The position numbers and the translations under genes were made by a program. DNA of 64,000 nucleotides from Mytilus californianus (Eukaryota > Mollusca > Bivalvia > Mytilida > Mytilidae), in contig NW_026262734.1 of NCBI RefSeq assembly GCF_021869535.1, positions 77,562,339 to 77,626,338 on the forward strand, given 5' to 3'. Below the pieces are notes generated by a model. The model saw only the letters and a program-made list of their open reading frames with translations. It was not told the origin of the DNA and did no database searches. Position 1 is the stretch's first letter. The number at the start of each line of letters is the position of its first letter. Of this stretch, positions 9,771 through 20,175 are shown piece after piece.

Positions 9771-10984
9771 TTGTCACTTATAGATACCGAAGATACAGAA
9801 ACCCGTATATCAGAATAACACTTCAGTTCCCACCTAGAAACACCTATGTTCAGAATACAATCATATTACTAAAAGTATATTTTGCATTCTAAATACAATA
9901 ATATAGTAAATTTCTAGTTATTGTAGTTCGGCCACAATAATGAACAAAAAAAATTTATTTCCAAGCGCATGTTTTTCTTTCTTCTTGAATATAAGTACGA
10001 CTAAGACAAAGTTTAGGAAAGAAACGAAATTGCAAATATAAAGACTTCAAAAAATTCCATAACATTAAAGCAAAAACCGTGAAAGGTCAATTTTGAGGGA
10101 TATGTAACCTCACGTTCACAAAGTTTAATTCGAACTTTTAGGAACTGATTTACAAACAAAATGAATAATTTAGATATATTGCATCGACTTATACCCACAG
10201 TTACTATTAGTTATCACATTACACTGTAGTTCAAATTGTTTCTATCTGACCTTGATGGAATACCTTAATTGACAACTGAACACGTAATGTTAATTTCGTC
10301 GTAGTTACATTTTCATTATAATTTTCATATAAAATCTTTTGAGCAAAAGTCATCTAGCAACCATCCGAAGCACTTGAATTATCCTCCGAGTTCAGGTGCA
10401 GTATGTGTTGCTCAATTTCTAATCTTTACAAAGTAGTTTATGATTTGTTGTATATGTTTTCTGATTTTTCTTTTACATTTTGGTGGTGACGTTTTTTTTA
10501 ATTTTCAAAGATACGATTTTTGATCGCGCTGCTTTATCTCTTGAAAAAACTTAAATAACAGCTTAAAAATCAGCAGTCAATATCGCAATAAAAGTGGAAA
10601 TTGTACAACCTCGATAGACCGGATCATTATTGTTATTTTGTTTTGTTTCTACCAAAAGGTTTGTTGGCTCGCAAACGAACCAAGAACCTCCACTATTATG
10701 TATCTGTATTCTTGAATACCAACCACCATGATTCACCTTTGGTTCATAACATGGTCAGCTAGACTTTCCAAACCCGACAGTAAATTCCCTGCAAACGATA
10801 GCGTGTATTTACTTGTGTTAAAAGTATAAGTAGGCACCTAGTTCTGTAATGGCAGTCCTAATTAACTACCTTTAATTTTCATCCAGTCTATGCTTTTGGT
10901 CCTTTATATGCATGAAATGCTTTACTACTGAACGTTAAGCATGTAGCAAACAGTCATTCTGCATTAAACAGATAATTTGATATC
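9771..10984. other. No firm gene; possible last exon of the Ig gene
   Basis: Mostly featureless. On the minus strand at 10418-10354 an AG is followed by a phase-1 frame, IEQHILHLNSEDNSSASDGC then TAG. It could be the acidic cytoplasmic tail of the Ig-domain gene upstream, but no membrane-spanning exon was found between them. Confidence 0.2.
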
Positions 10985-11441
10985 AACTTTTTGGAATTTT
11001 TGGTCCTCAATGCTCTTCATGAGTCTTATTTAGACGAAATGCGCGTCTGGCGTATTAAATTATAATCTTGGTACCTTTGATAACTATTTACACCACTGGG
11101 TCGATGCCACTGCTGGTGGACGTTTCGTCTCCGAGGGTATCACCAGCCCAGTAGTCAGCACTTCGGTGTTGACATGAATATCAATTACATGGTCCTTTTT
11201 ATAAATTTCTGTTTACAAATTTTGAATTTTTTGAAAAACTAAGGATTTTCTTATCCCAGGAATAGATTACCTTAGCCTTATTTGGCACAACTTTTTGGAA
11301 TTTTAGGTCCTCAATGCTCTTCAACTTTGTACTTGTTTGGCTTTATAACTTGCTTGATCTGAGCGTCACTAATGAGTCTTATTAAACGAAACGCGCGTCT
11401 GGCGTATCAAATTATAATCCTGGTACCTTTGATAACTATTG
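10985..11441 (+). repeat. R1 repeat, head-to-tail dimer
   Basis: A partial unit (10985-11091, from TGGTCCTCAATGCTCTTC to the HHR 3' half) runs straight into a full unit (11092-11441, CACTGGGTCGATGCCACTGC to CCTTTGATAACTATT). The two GCGCGTC cleavage-site motifs are 352 bp apart. The first HHR has lost its 5' half; the second (11363-11406) is CTAATGA instead of CTGATGA, with a weakened stem II. Neither should cleave today, but the dimer layout is preserved. Confidence 0.8.
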
Positions 11442-11476
11442 ATAACTTTATGTTTTAACAAAACCAAAACACTTAC

Positions 11477-12296
11477 TTTTAAAGCTGCTTCTTTCTAATC
11501 GGAATTCTTTGCTATGAAGACCAAAACTACAGGTATAAACTCCAAAATCACTTGGTCCAAAATTATGAATATGGAGAGAGTAAGTTGTGCAATGTTTGTT
11601 GGCCTTCCCTTTATATTTGGTTTCGTTTGACGAACTTTCTTTAAATGTTAATATAGTTTGATTTTGATATCTTGTCCATCGCCTAATATGTGAATCATTC
11701 TCACATACATTAAATTTCCTGTCAATCCTACAGTGAAGAATTGTTGTATTTCCTAAGTGAACACTTCCATGTATGGTCCAATATACTGAACAAATATAAG
11801 AAAACATGTATTTTGTTTTGAATTTTTTCAGTACATGATTTGCGTAATTTTAGGCACTTTAAATTCGTACTTAAATCATTTATGACTGAAATACAGCAAA
11901 TGCTACCTCCAAATCGAATTCAAGGAAAATCATGTTTTTCTTCCTTAAGATGCAAATGACTTAATGAGTAATTTAATTTCATTTATGTAGTGACAGTAAA
12001 GCGAACGATACCACTCGATTGGTTGCTTAAGGAGTTGATCTACATTGTAAGGTGCATTCGACCCTGATCTAAATTGATAAGTAAGATCGCAAGATCGGAG
12101 TTTTTTTCCTGGTACGACAGTTTCCACATAAATGATCATCGTCTGGATATATAACAACGAATGCATTACAACGTAAAACAAACTATCATTTTAAATAAAT
12201 AGTACCTGAAGTTTCATTTCTTGTATGAGCAGTGCATGATACTGCTAGAATGATGATAACAAATATACAACCCTGATTGAGTTTTAAAAATGTCAT
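11477..12296 (-). CDS. Ig-domain protein (signal-peptide exon and Ig exon)
   Basis: The first coding exon runs 12296-12206: MTFLKLNQGCIFVIIILAVS, with a hydrophobic core typical of a signal peptide, then CTAHTRNETS and a phase-1 donor (G|GTACTA). The second exon runs 11785-11477: acceptor TTGTTCAG, 309 bp, symmetrical 1-1 phase, donor AAAA|GTAAGT. It encodes one V-like Ig fold: LHC (first Cys), RRW (core Trp), ITLF-type strands and DFGVYTCSFG (second Cys in Y-x-C). A single phase-1 exon per domain is normal for Ig genes. The product should be secreted or surface-exposed. Later exons were not identified, so membrane anchoring is unknown. A possible degenerate second Ig exon lies in the intron. 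Confidence 0.7.
11966..12150 (-). pseudogene. Possible decayed Ig exon within the Ig gene intron
   Basis: The minus-strand frame ETVVPGKKLRSCDLTYQFRS, then PIEWYRS, resembles the first half of a V-type Ig domain (P-G, C, W). It lacks a Y-x-C, its phase does not fit the signal-peptide exon, and the frame closes at FAS-stop. It may be a dead domain duplication or chance. Confidence 0.25.
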
Positions 12297-13096
12297 ACTT
12301 AGTCTGTAAAAAAAGAATTGATATATGTTTATATCATTATGATAAACATTTTTTTTTAAAGAATATGCGAAATTTAGGGTTAAATAAGATTACAGATTTT
12401 TTTATTTTGATTAAAACGTCACAAAACAGTGCATATTCATTAAATCATGGTGAAGAAATATATATAAAGTACTAAATGAGACACATAAAATTTTGTTTTT
12501 ATAATATGAAAAAAGAGAAGATGTGGTATGATTGCCAATGAGATAACTCTCAACGAAAAGTAAAATAACAAAAATACCGAACTTCGAGGAAAATTCCCTA
12601 CTTCTTGTTATAGATGACTTCATTAATACATCGTCCATAAACTCATAAATAGACTGTAAAGTAATCTTCAAGAAATCAAGGTTAAAAATCCCTCGGGCAA
12701 AGTTGTTGTTAGATAAAATTGGCTAATCTTAATGGGTTCTCAACTAAGATTTCAAATTCTCATGTACAGTTTTTTTCATACTTTCCGTGAAATAACTAGG
12801 AAATAGCATATTTCAATGAAAAGATGCTAAATTTGAATAATTGGTCAAATATGTTTTCAATTTTTTAATTGCTTTCATATTTTGTATAATGTGGCATCTT
12901 TTTATAGTACGTTTGTTATCTGTTTGATTTTGTATGCTTCCAGCATTAAAATTTGATGTAGATGTTGTTGTTAAAATAATAGTGTACTGGGGGTATCTAA
13001 CTATTACTAGGATGCTAGTTTTGCATATATTTTATTTTTATATTTTGAAGCTATATGCTGCTACTACAAGTTCTATATTTTCTTTTTTTTAAGCTG
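12297..13096. other. No recognised gene; small repeat fragment
   Basis: Probably upstream DNA of the Ig gene. At 12505-12605 there is GAAGATGTGGTATGATTGCC and AAAATAACAAAAATACCGAA on the plus strand, which are minus-strand fragments of repeats R5 and R4. Confidence 0.4.
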
Positions 13097-13240
13097 GAAT
13101 TCCATTATATTGGAATGTTGGCATCCCATTATTTTGGGATGCTGGCATCCCATTATTTTTGGATGCTGGCATCCCGTCATATTGGGATGCTGGCATCCCG
13201 AAAAAGCTTGATGCTGGCATTCAAACTGTAGGAATACAGA
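13097..13240. repeat. GCCAGC minisatellite, first locus
   Basis: Five to six units of about 24 bp built on GGGATGCTGGCATCCC, itself nearly self-complementary. The same family, with the central GCTGGC inverted (GCCAGC), forms a longer array at 17805-18205. Confidence 0.85.
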
Positions 13241-13544
13241 CATCGCAAAATATCCAAATGCTGTAATCCTACAAGTTCTGTTTGATACTGTTTTCCGAAT
13301 ATTTCTATACATGAACGAAATTCGGAATTTTGAGTACACCAAGAATGTGTCTTGTAAATGATCCTTAATCCATTTTTGGAATACTGTAAAAAAGACTCTT
13401 GAATGTGAAGCTGAAAACGTGAATACTTTGTTTATTTTCTTGTATTTCGTTCACGATGATAACTTCCATAGCATAATTTTGTGTAATGCAAAAAATAAAA
13501 CAACAACAAAAAACCGTTATGTTGTTTTCCTCTAAACACTTTAT

Positions 13545-13930
13545 TTAATGACGTCAGGGATGTTATGACGTAAATGTGATTTGCCATCATGCGTAGAGAT
13601 TCAGAGACTGTAAACATTACGAGGAATCAATTCATAAGAATACATCTACCCGATATTCTTGAAAAGAAATAAAAAAAGATAACCCTTTTAATATTCTCTT
13701 ATTTATCAGTTGTTCTAGTGTTTAATACTGTAATCACATGCACTATTTTTCTGCGCTAATTGCGGTAAATCCCACCCGCATGACGTCATGTAAACATTCT
13801 ATTTAAAATTTGTGAAGTGGACATGGTTGCAAGGGGAAGGAAGAAAGACACTTCTTTGGCCATTACGCTGCAATTTGTTATCATTTTAATATAACAGAAC
13901 GAAATGGAATGCTAGTCGTACAGGTAAGTA
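13545..13930 (+). promoter_or_regulatory. Candidate promoter with CRE-like sites and splice donor
   Basis: TGACGTCA-type sites lie at about 13549 (ATGACGTCAG) and 13783 (CATGACGTCATG), with a half-like ATGACGTAAA at about 13568. A possible first-exon end is CGTACAG|GTAAGT near 13920. No downstream coding exon was identified, so this remains speculative. Confidence 0.2.
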
Positions 13931-13977
13931 AAAATTGACTGATTTGCTTATTTTTTTCATGTACTTCAGTAGTCCGA

Positions 13978-14605
13978 GATGTCTCAGATTTAGCCAGTCA
14001 AAAGGAAATCGGCACTTGGTTGGGTAATGGCTTCATTATTCAAATATTATCGAATGCCGAATTTTTTATATAGGTCCCGATTTGACCAGGTGCCGATTTG
14101 ACTTGTGCCCGACGGAAATTACTCTGACGTCAAACGCCCGTGGGCCCAGCTTGTCTTGTAACTTGTAAAACAGCCGTTGGGTGTGAGAGTAATATCGGAC
14201 CAGCACTTCGGTGACTTGATACCACAGCCGGATTATATATCTGATTACTTTAAATTCCAGACCGCAAATTGCAGGCTTTTAAATGGTGAGGCAATAATGA
14301 TTAGTGTCATTCGGGAGATCATCTCCAATGTCCTCGGGGGAGGGTGGCACTTCGATCCTTTCGTAGTAGCCAGTTGGGGATTCAGAACTTTTTATAAAGG
14401 GGGGCACTGACTGCCGATGACAATAGAGGGGTCCGCTAAAGTTATGCTTCAGTAATTCCCTATAGTATAATCAACCATTTTTTTCACATAATAGGGGGGG
14501 GGGGGGGGCACCGGATCCACCTATGGTAGCGGTGAGAATCTGAGACATACTTATCATGTCTTATGAGAGTTTTTAACGACCCTGACTGGCTAAATCTGAG
14601 ACATC
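13978..14605. mobile_element. MITE-like element with 23-bp perfect terminal inverted repeats
   Basis: GATGTCTCAGATTTAGCCAG+TCA at 13978-14000 is the exact reverse complement of 14583-14605. The interior has no transposase. It includes CGATTTGACCAGGTGCCGAT and a nested R7 element (14375-14530). No target duplication could be fixed. Confidence 0.75.
14375..14530 (+). mobile_element. R7 MITE-like element, degenerate
   Basis: GGGGATTCAGAACTTTTTAT, then TTATGCTTCAGTAATTCCC, a run of about 17 G (14493-14509) and ACCGGATCCACCTATGG. It matches 62414-62579 part by part. Nested inside the MITE at 13978-14605. Confidence 0.65.
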
Positions 14606-17235
14606 CAACCCCAAACTTTTATAGATTTTGGAAATATGTACACTATCCTATTATGCGTGATTATGCTGTTCCACGGAGAGATACATAAATTTGACTAAGG
14701 ACACTATGAGTCAAGCCACTTAAGGAACCATCGCTAAAAATAAGATGTGGCATATGTGTGCTAATCAGACAATTCTCCACCGGACTAAGACAAAATACCA
14801 TAGCAGTTAAAAAACATTAAGGGTCAGCAAACGGCCTTCAACAATGAGCAAAACTCGTACCGCATAGTCATATATGAATAAGGGTGAATGTAAAATACTA
14901 TATTTATTATGTTTTAAAAGAAAGGAACACAACTCATACAGATTTACCGACTTCAAATGAAATTTACTCTAATATATACTTATATCTGACTTAGAGAAAT
15001 TAATAATAATATGCTACATGGTTTAATGGGTCAAGCTTGTCCTACATATGTGCCTCCGTGTCATCTTTTCTTAATTGTTTTAAGCTGATATTTTCGTGTT
15101 TTTGCTCTCTTTTTTTAATAAATAATACGAAGCTCGGTGGAAGCTTGATAATAAAAACAATACATCATGAGCAAATTTGCAAAATGAATGAAAATAGAAT
15201 AGGAAAATTAAAGAAAATGTAAATATCGCCACACAAGTTTTGTGTTCTAAGACTACGCTCAAGAAAAAAACCCAACACAAATCAAGGTGTAAAACAAGAC
15301 CATCCTTGGATGCCATCATGGAATGAAATTTCACGAAAATTGCTAAATAGAATGTATTTCTAAAAAAAAAAAGAAACATTGGTGACATTGCACACTTTTC
15401 TCCCTTTGATATTGTACAGATCTAGGTGTTGTTCCATAAAAAATCAATTGAATTAGTGGTTCATATGTGCAGTCTTCACGCTTCACCACAAGTTCTACGG
15501 CATTGGCTTGTAAAATTGCTATCGGACTTGTACAATTCTTCTCTACAAGCCAACAGAATACAACTAAAATTAAAAAAAAATGAGCTTCTGGCCTGTGGAC
15601 TCACAAGTTAAGTGTTAAGGCTGTATAATGTGTTTTCAATAGTTTTTTTTACGACTACACAGAAACATCAGGCATAGATTAATATGGAAAACTTTAGTAA
15701 AGTGAAGTTCAAATGAAGGTTTTCTTCAAATAATATATTAATGCGTTTTCTTGTGGGGAAGGGGGCGTAAGTACGTATACCATATTTGTTATCAACCACG
15801 AGTGGTCATTTTCAACTTTGGGAGAAATCTATTTTTAACCGATTTAATACTACATCATACATGACTATTTACTTTCTGTTCAATAGTATTGTGATGTTTC
15901 AACGAAAATTTATTGTTGATTACCTTTCATATATTTGCAACATTTAATATGAAGAATATAGACTCATTGGTTGCTTATGGCCAGATTATATTATAAAGAC
16001 CAGAGTGCCTAACTCGTAACTAACTGTGAATGTAAAACTAAAGGAGGTTCGGGATGTATGCCAATTAAGAGACAAATATAAGTCCAAATTGGCATGGCTG
16101 AAGACGTAAGCAACGATATTTTCATTTTAAGCAATTTCTTCAAACATTTTTATCGGTCAGAATATGTATGCGTATCATATGTTAAAACTATTGGATTTCT
16201 CGTTTCAGCATTTTTCAAGAAGTGGCTGTACCTTTGCGGTTCCTATCCATGTGTTGTGTATTATGTATCGTAACACTTTATAGTTTTTGGACAGGTTGAA
16301 CTTAGACGACGAAACATCCAAACAGCACCAGATCATTTGAGATTCCAGCTGATTTCAGATTAGATAAATGATAAAAGAAAGTTAGAAAGCTCCAGTTTGT
16401 GTAGCTGATTTGATTAAATGTTTAACAAATATTGAATAACTAACATACAGAAAAAAGAGATTCAAGTTTCATGATTGTAATAAAGAAAATGTAAATTGTG
16501 CTAATGAAATGAAAGTAGATCCTAACATGATGTACTGAATCATGAAAAGATGTATACAGCGAGTCCAGAGATACTGACAATATCCAGTACGTACAGATCA
16601 AAGAGAATGTGCACCAGTATCGATAATAGAAATAATTTTGTTTATAGATATTGCATGGTTATAAACGTGGTACATGTATTATTGTATACAGGCAATTGCG
16701 GAAAACAGATCTACTTATTTTATATATTGAATGCCAATATATACTTTACATAAAAATGGGGTTTGTCATAGACACAAAATTGTAATGCAGGTTTACATAT
16801 AACATACCTCATATTTAGCATCTTAATAAAGTACAGTCACCAATCCATTTGTAGAGTGTATGTCCTGGATGACTTAATCAGTCATTCCCAAGGTTGATGG
16901 TCATTGGGCAAAGACCAGTAAAAATTGGTTTAATTTATTTGATTGAAATGCCTTACACAACAAAATGAGCAATTAAATGTTTAATTTTGTCCAAATCATG
17001 TGTGATTGTCCTGTAAAAAAAAGAGTCTTGTCCAGTAAAGAAGAATTTATTTTACTGCACCAAATGTCGTTGTTTTCTGAAAGCCTTAAAAAACTCTAAA
17101 CTTGATATTATTTTAGCCGGCTATTGCATTTTCAAATATCTTTTATTCTATGAACATTCGCAACATAAGCATATCAGACTGTAAAATTGTAAAATCAGAC
17201 CACAATAACATCACATGTATACATACTGACTAGGC
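14606..17235. other. No recognised gene; one R5 copy
   Basis: A minus-strand R5 repeat lies at about 14722-14875 (AAGATGTGGCATATGTGTGC, ending in AACAATGAGCAAAACTCGTA). The rest shows nothing recognised; ORFs of 60-100 codons lack domain or splice support. Confidence 0.4.
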
Positions 17236-17357
17236 GGTATGGGCTTTGCTCATTGTTGAATGCCGTACGGTGACCTATAGTTGTTAATTTCTGTGTCCTA
17301 TGGTCTCTTGTGGAGAGTTTTCTCATTGGCAATCATACCACATCTTCTTTTTTATAT
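17236..17357 (+). repeat. R5 dispersed repeat
   Basis: GGGCTTTGCTCATTGTTGAA, TGACCTATAGTTGTTAATT and TCTCATTGGCAATCATACCA. Other copies: 14722-14875 (-), 22917-23035 (-), 37253-37310 (+), 60680-60785 (+). Confidence 0.7.
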
Positions 17358-17804
17358 GTCTTTTATAATGGTAATCAAAGTTTAAAAAATAACATTAAAG
17401 TTGACCAATTGTTGGAAAACTTAGTACATTGACATAGTTTTATAAATATCAAATTGTTGACATCAGCATTCACATGGTGAACTAGCACTTTACAAATCAT
17501 ACTCAGTATGTTGGTCAAGTATATATTTTACACTCTGACCCATGATTTCTCATTCTCAATATGCATTAAACTGGCCAATGGACATGAACAAAGACAAAAA
17601 ATATCATCTTCCCGGCATTCATCAGTAGGTTTTTTTTTATGTTTCCTGGTTTACTGGATTGTTTTCATATGCATTCAACACACATCAAAACCTTAGAAAA
17701 TGTGCTGGGTGTTATATTGGTGGATTAATACTAAAATCCAGTTGATTAGGAAGCAGCATTTAAATTCGTATGACATTATGAAAAAAGGTATGTCTGAATG
17801 GTTG

Positions 17805-18205
17805 TGATGCCAGAATCCCCATATTTTTTTATGCCAGCATCCCGATATGTTGGGATGCTAGCATCCGTATATTTTGGGATGCCAGCATCCCGATATGTTG
17901 TGATGCCAGCATCCATATATTTTGGGATGCCAGCATCCGGTTATTTTGAGATGCCAGCATCCCAATATGTTGGAATGCCAGCATCCGGATATTTTGGGAT
18001 GCTACCATCCCGATATGTTGAGATGCCAGCATCCGGATATGTTGGGATACCAGCATCCGGATATTTTGGGATGCCAGCACCCCGATATGTTAGGATGCCA
18101 GCATCCCAATATTTTGGGATGCTACCATCCAAACTGATGTGATGTCGTCATTCCAATGTGATGGGAAGCCAGCATCTAAAAATAATTGAAAGCCAGCATC
18201 CAAAC
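17805..18205. repeat. GCCAGC minisatellite, second locus
   Basis: About 16 units of 24 bp alternating GATGCCAGCATCCCGATATG and GATGCCAGCATCCGGATATT. Because the period is a multiple of 3, frames stay open on both strands (8-residue repeats such as GMPASQYV). These ORFs are a by-product of the repeat. Confidence 0.9.
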
Positions 18206-18507
18206 GTTGAGGTATTCAATATGAAATTAAAAGAATTACATCAGCATCTATCAAAGGTGAGCTGCAATTTTAATTTTTTTTTTTTCTTCATTATCTGCAC
18301 ACTTTTTTGAAATATGCTATATACAGAAATAAGAAGTGCTTTTTATACAAAACAATTCCACAACTACAAAAGTTATTATTATAATCAAGAGAGCATCCAC
18401 AATCTTTGAGAACCAATAAAATCCATTATGCAGCATCTGCTATTCATAGAAATAAATTAATCAGTATGATTTTTTGTAAAATGAGCATATGTTTATACTA
18501 AAATAAA

Positions 18508-18838
18508 CTCATCATAGATACCAGGACTAAAATTTTACACTTACGCCAGACGCGCGTTTCGTCTACAAAAGACTCATCAGTGACGCTCGAATCAAAAAAA
18601 AAATTTAAAAGGCCAAATAAAGTACGAAGTTGAGGAGCATTGAGGACCAGAAATTCCTAAAAGTTTTGCCAAATACAGCTAAGGTAATCTATTCCTGAAG
18701 TAGAAAAGCCTTAGTATTTCAAAAATTCAACGTTTTGTTAACAGTTAATTTATTATTATGAACATATCAATGATAACTCAAGTCAACACAGAAGTGCTGA
18801 CTACTGGGCTGGTGATACCCTCGGGGAAATAAATCTCC
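18508..18838 (-). repeat. R1 repeat, near full length
   Basis: Minus-strand copy from the CTCGGGG/ACTACTGGGCTGG end to TCATCATAGATACCAGGAC. It carries the best-preserved ribozyme core of the window. Confidence 0.85.
18543..18586 (-). ncRNA. Hammerhead ribozyme, R1 family (intact core)
   Basis: On the minus strand: GCGTCA (stem I 5' strand), CTGATGA, GTCT-TTTGT-AGAC (stem II, 4 bp), GAAA, C-GCGC-G (stem III of A-U and C-G with a GCGC loop), GTC (cleavage triplet, cut after 18549), TGGCGT (stem I 3' strand). All invariant core bases are present and stem I pairs over 6 bp with two G-U wobbles. This is a type I layout with minimal stem III, as in HHRs thought to work as dimers. Confidence 0.85.
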
Positions 18839-20172
18839 ACCACCATAAATCTCTTAAAACAAATGCAATATAGTAGAAATATTCCGAATATAGAACATGG
18901 CCGTAACATTTTCTCTGGACATTGAAAAATTTAGTAGAATACAACATAATTTTACCTTAGAAATTCAAAAGTTGTCAAAAAATTCTGTGATAGCATATGA
19001 GAATTACAAATTTTAGTTGAGAACCCATTTCTTTAATGTCATTCATGGTTATATAGCGAATCAAGTATCCAAGTACTTATACTTTCCACCAATACTCGAA
19101 TCGTTTTGTTAATTATATGAAACAGTATACCGATGTAGAAATCTGTAAATAAGAAGGAGACAAAACTAAAGGAAAGGAGATTAGATTAATCTCATAACAA
19201 TAAAACAACAACGACAAACCAGATCCAGATAGTCTAACGTTACACAGACACACAGGTGATGCTTTTGATTAATCGTCATTTCAAAATAGCTACGGCACTT
19301 AAAATGAAGCGAATGAACATGGTTGAACATATCATGTTTGCAAGGTCTTTTTTCAAAACATATATGTTTTATGCAAACATGACAAGGAAATACCAGACCA
19401 CAAATAAAATCACAGAACTATTAGACATGGTCTACATTAAGAGAAGTTAGTAATATTTTTCATCATTTCATCTAAAGGAATCGAATCGGGTGTGCATTCG
19501 TTTTCGCTTTCCCTTTGGATCTTCATACATTGTTGAGTTAGATGTGCACTTTCCAATAGCTTCAATCGAAACAAGTATTCTTAGAATTAAAAAATTAGGT
19601 CAACAAGCAACTCTCGATTGGGAACCACATATTGAATTGTTAATGTTATAAATCCTTCTAGATGCACATTAGGAAATTCGATTCCAAAATAAACACTTAC
19701 AATTAATATATGTAAATATTCCCTGCTATCTTTTTATGATATGACTTTCCAACAGAGAATAAAACAACCTTCTCAAACTGAAAAAGCTGCTTAAAGAATA
19801 AATACATCTGCAAAACGTTGACAAGGGTATTGAAATTGTTTAATTACTGAATTTATCAAATATAACAGAAAAGTACAATCAGTGATATCAAAATGTTCGA
19901 TGCCGAAAGGTCATCAAAGCAACGTATTACTGTCCATGAAGTATGTTTCAAACAGTTGTATTGGTAGATTAGTCAAAAAGAAACATAAAAGTCAGGTTCG
20001 TGCTTTTATGACTATGTACTTGTCATATTTTGCTGGAGCAACAGACTTAAAGACACATATTTACAGTTTTCAGAGAGATTTGGAGTCATGGCTTTAAATT
20101 GTGGTTAAACCTTGCACGTTCTATGATTCCAGTAAATATTTGTTCTATTTTGTTTTGATAAATCATCGTCTT
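18839..20172. other. No recognised gene
   Basis: Includes a 71-codon plus-strand ORF (19882-20097, ending SFQRDLESWL) that could be an exon but matches nothing I know. Confidence 0.35.
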
Positions 20173-20175
20173 TAA

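Noticed and set aside
10741-10802. Possible 62-bp exon on the minus strand (acceptor TTTGCAG, donor GTGAAT)
   Set aside because: Readable in phase 1, but the peptide has no Ig or membrane features and the donor is weak.
17798-18142. 114-codon ORF of 8-residue repeats
   Set aside because: The 24-bp minisatellite keeps frames open on both strands; there are no start context, splice or domain signals.
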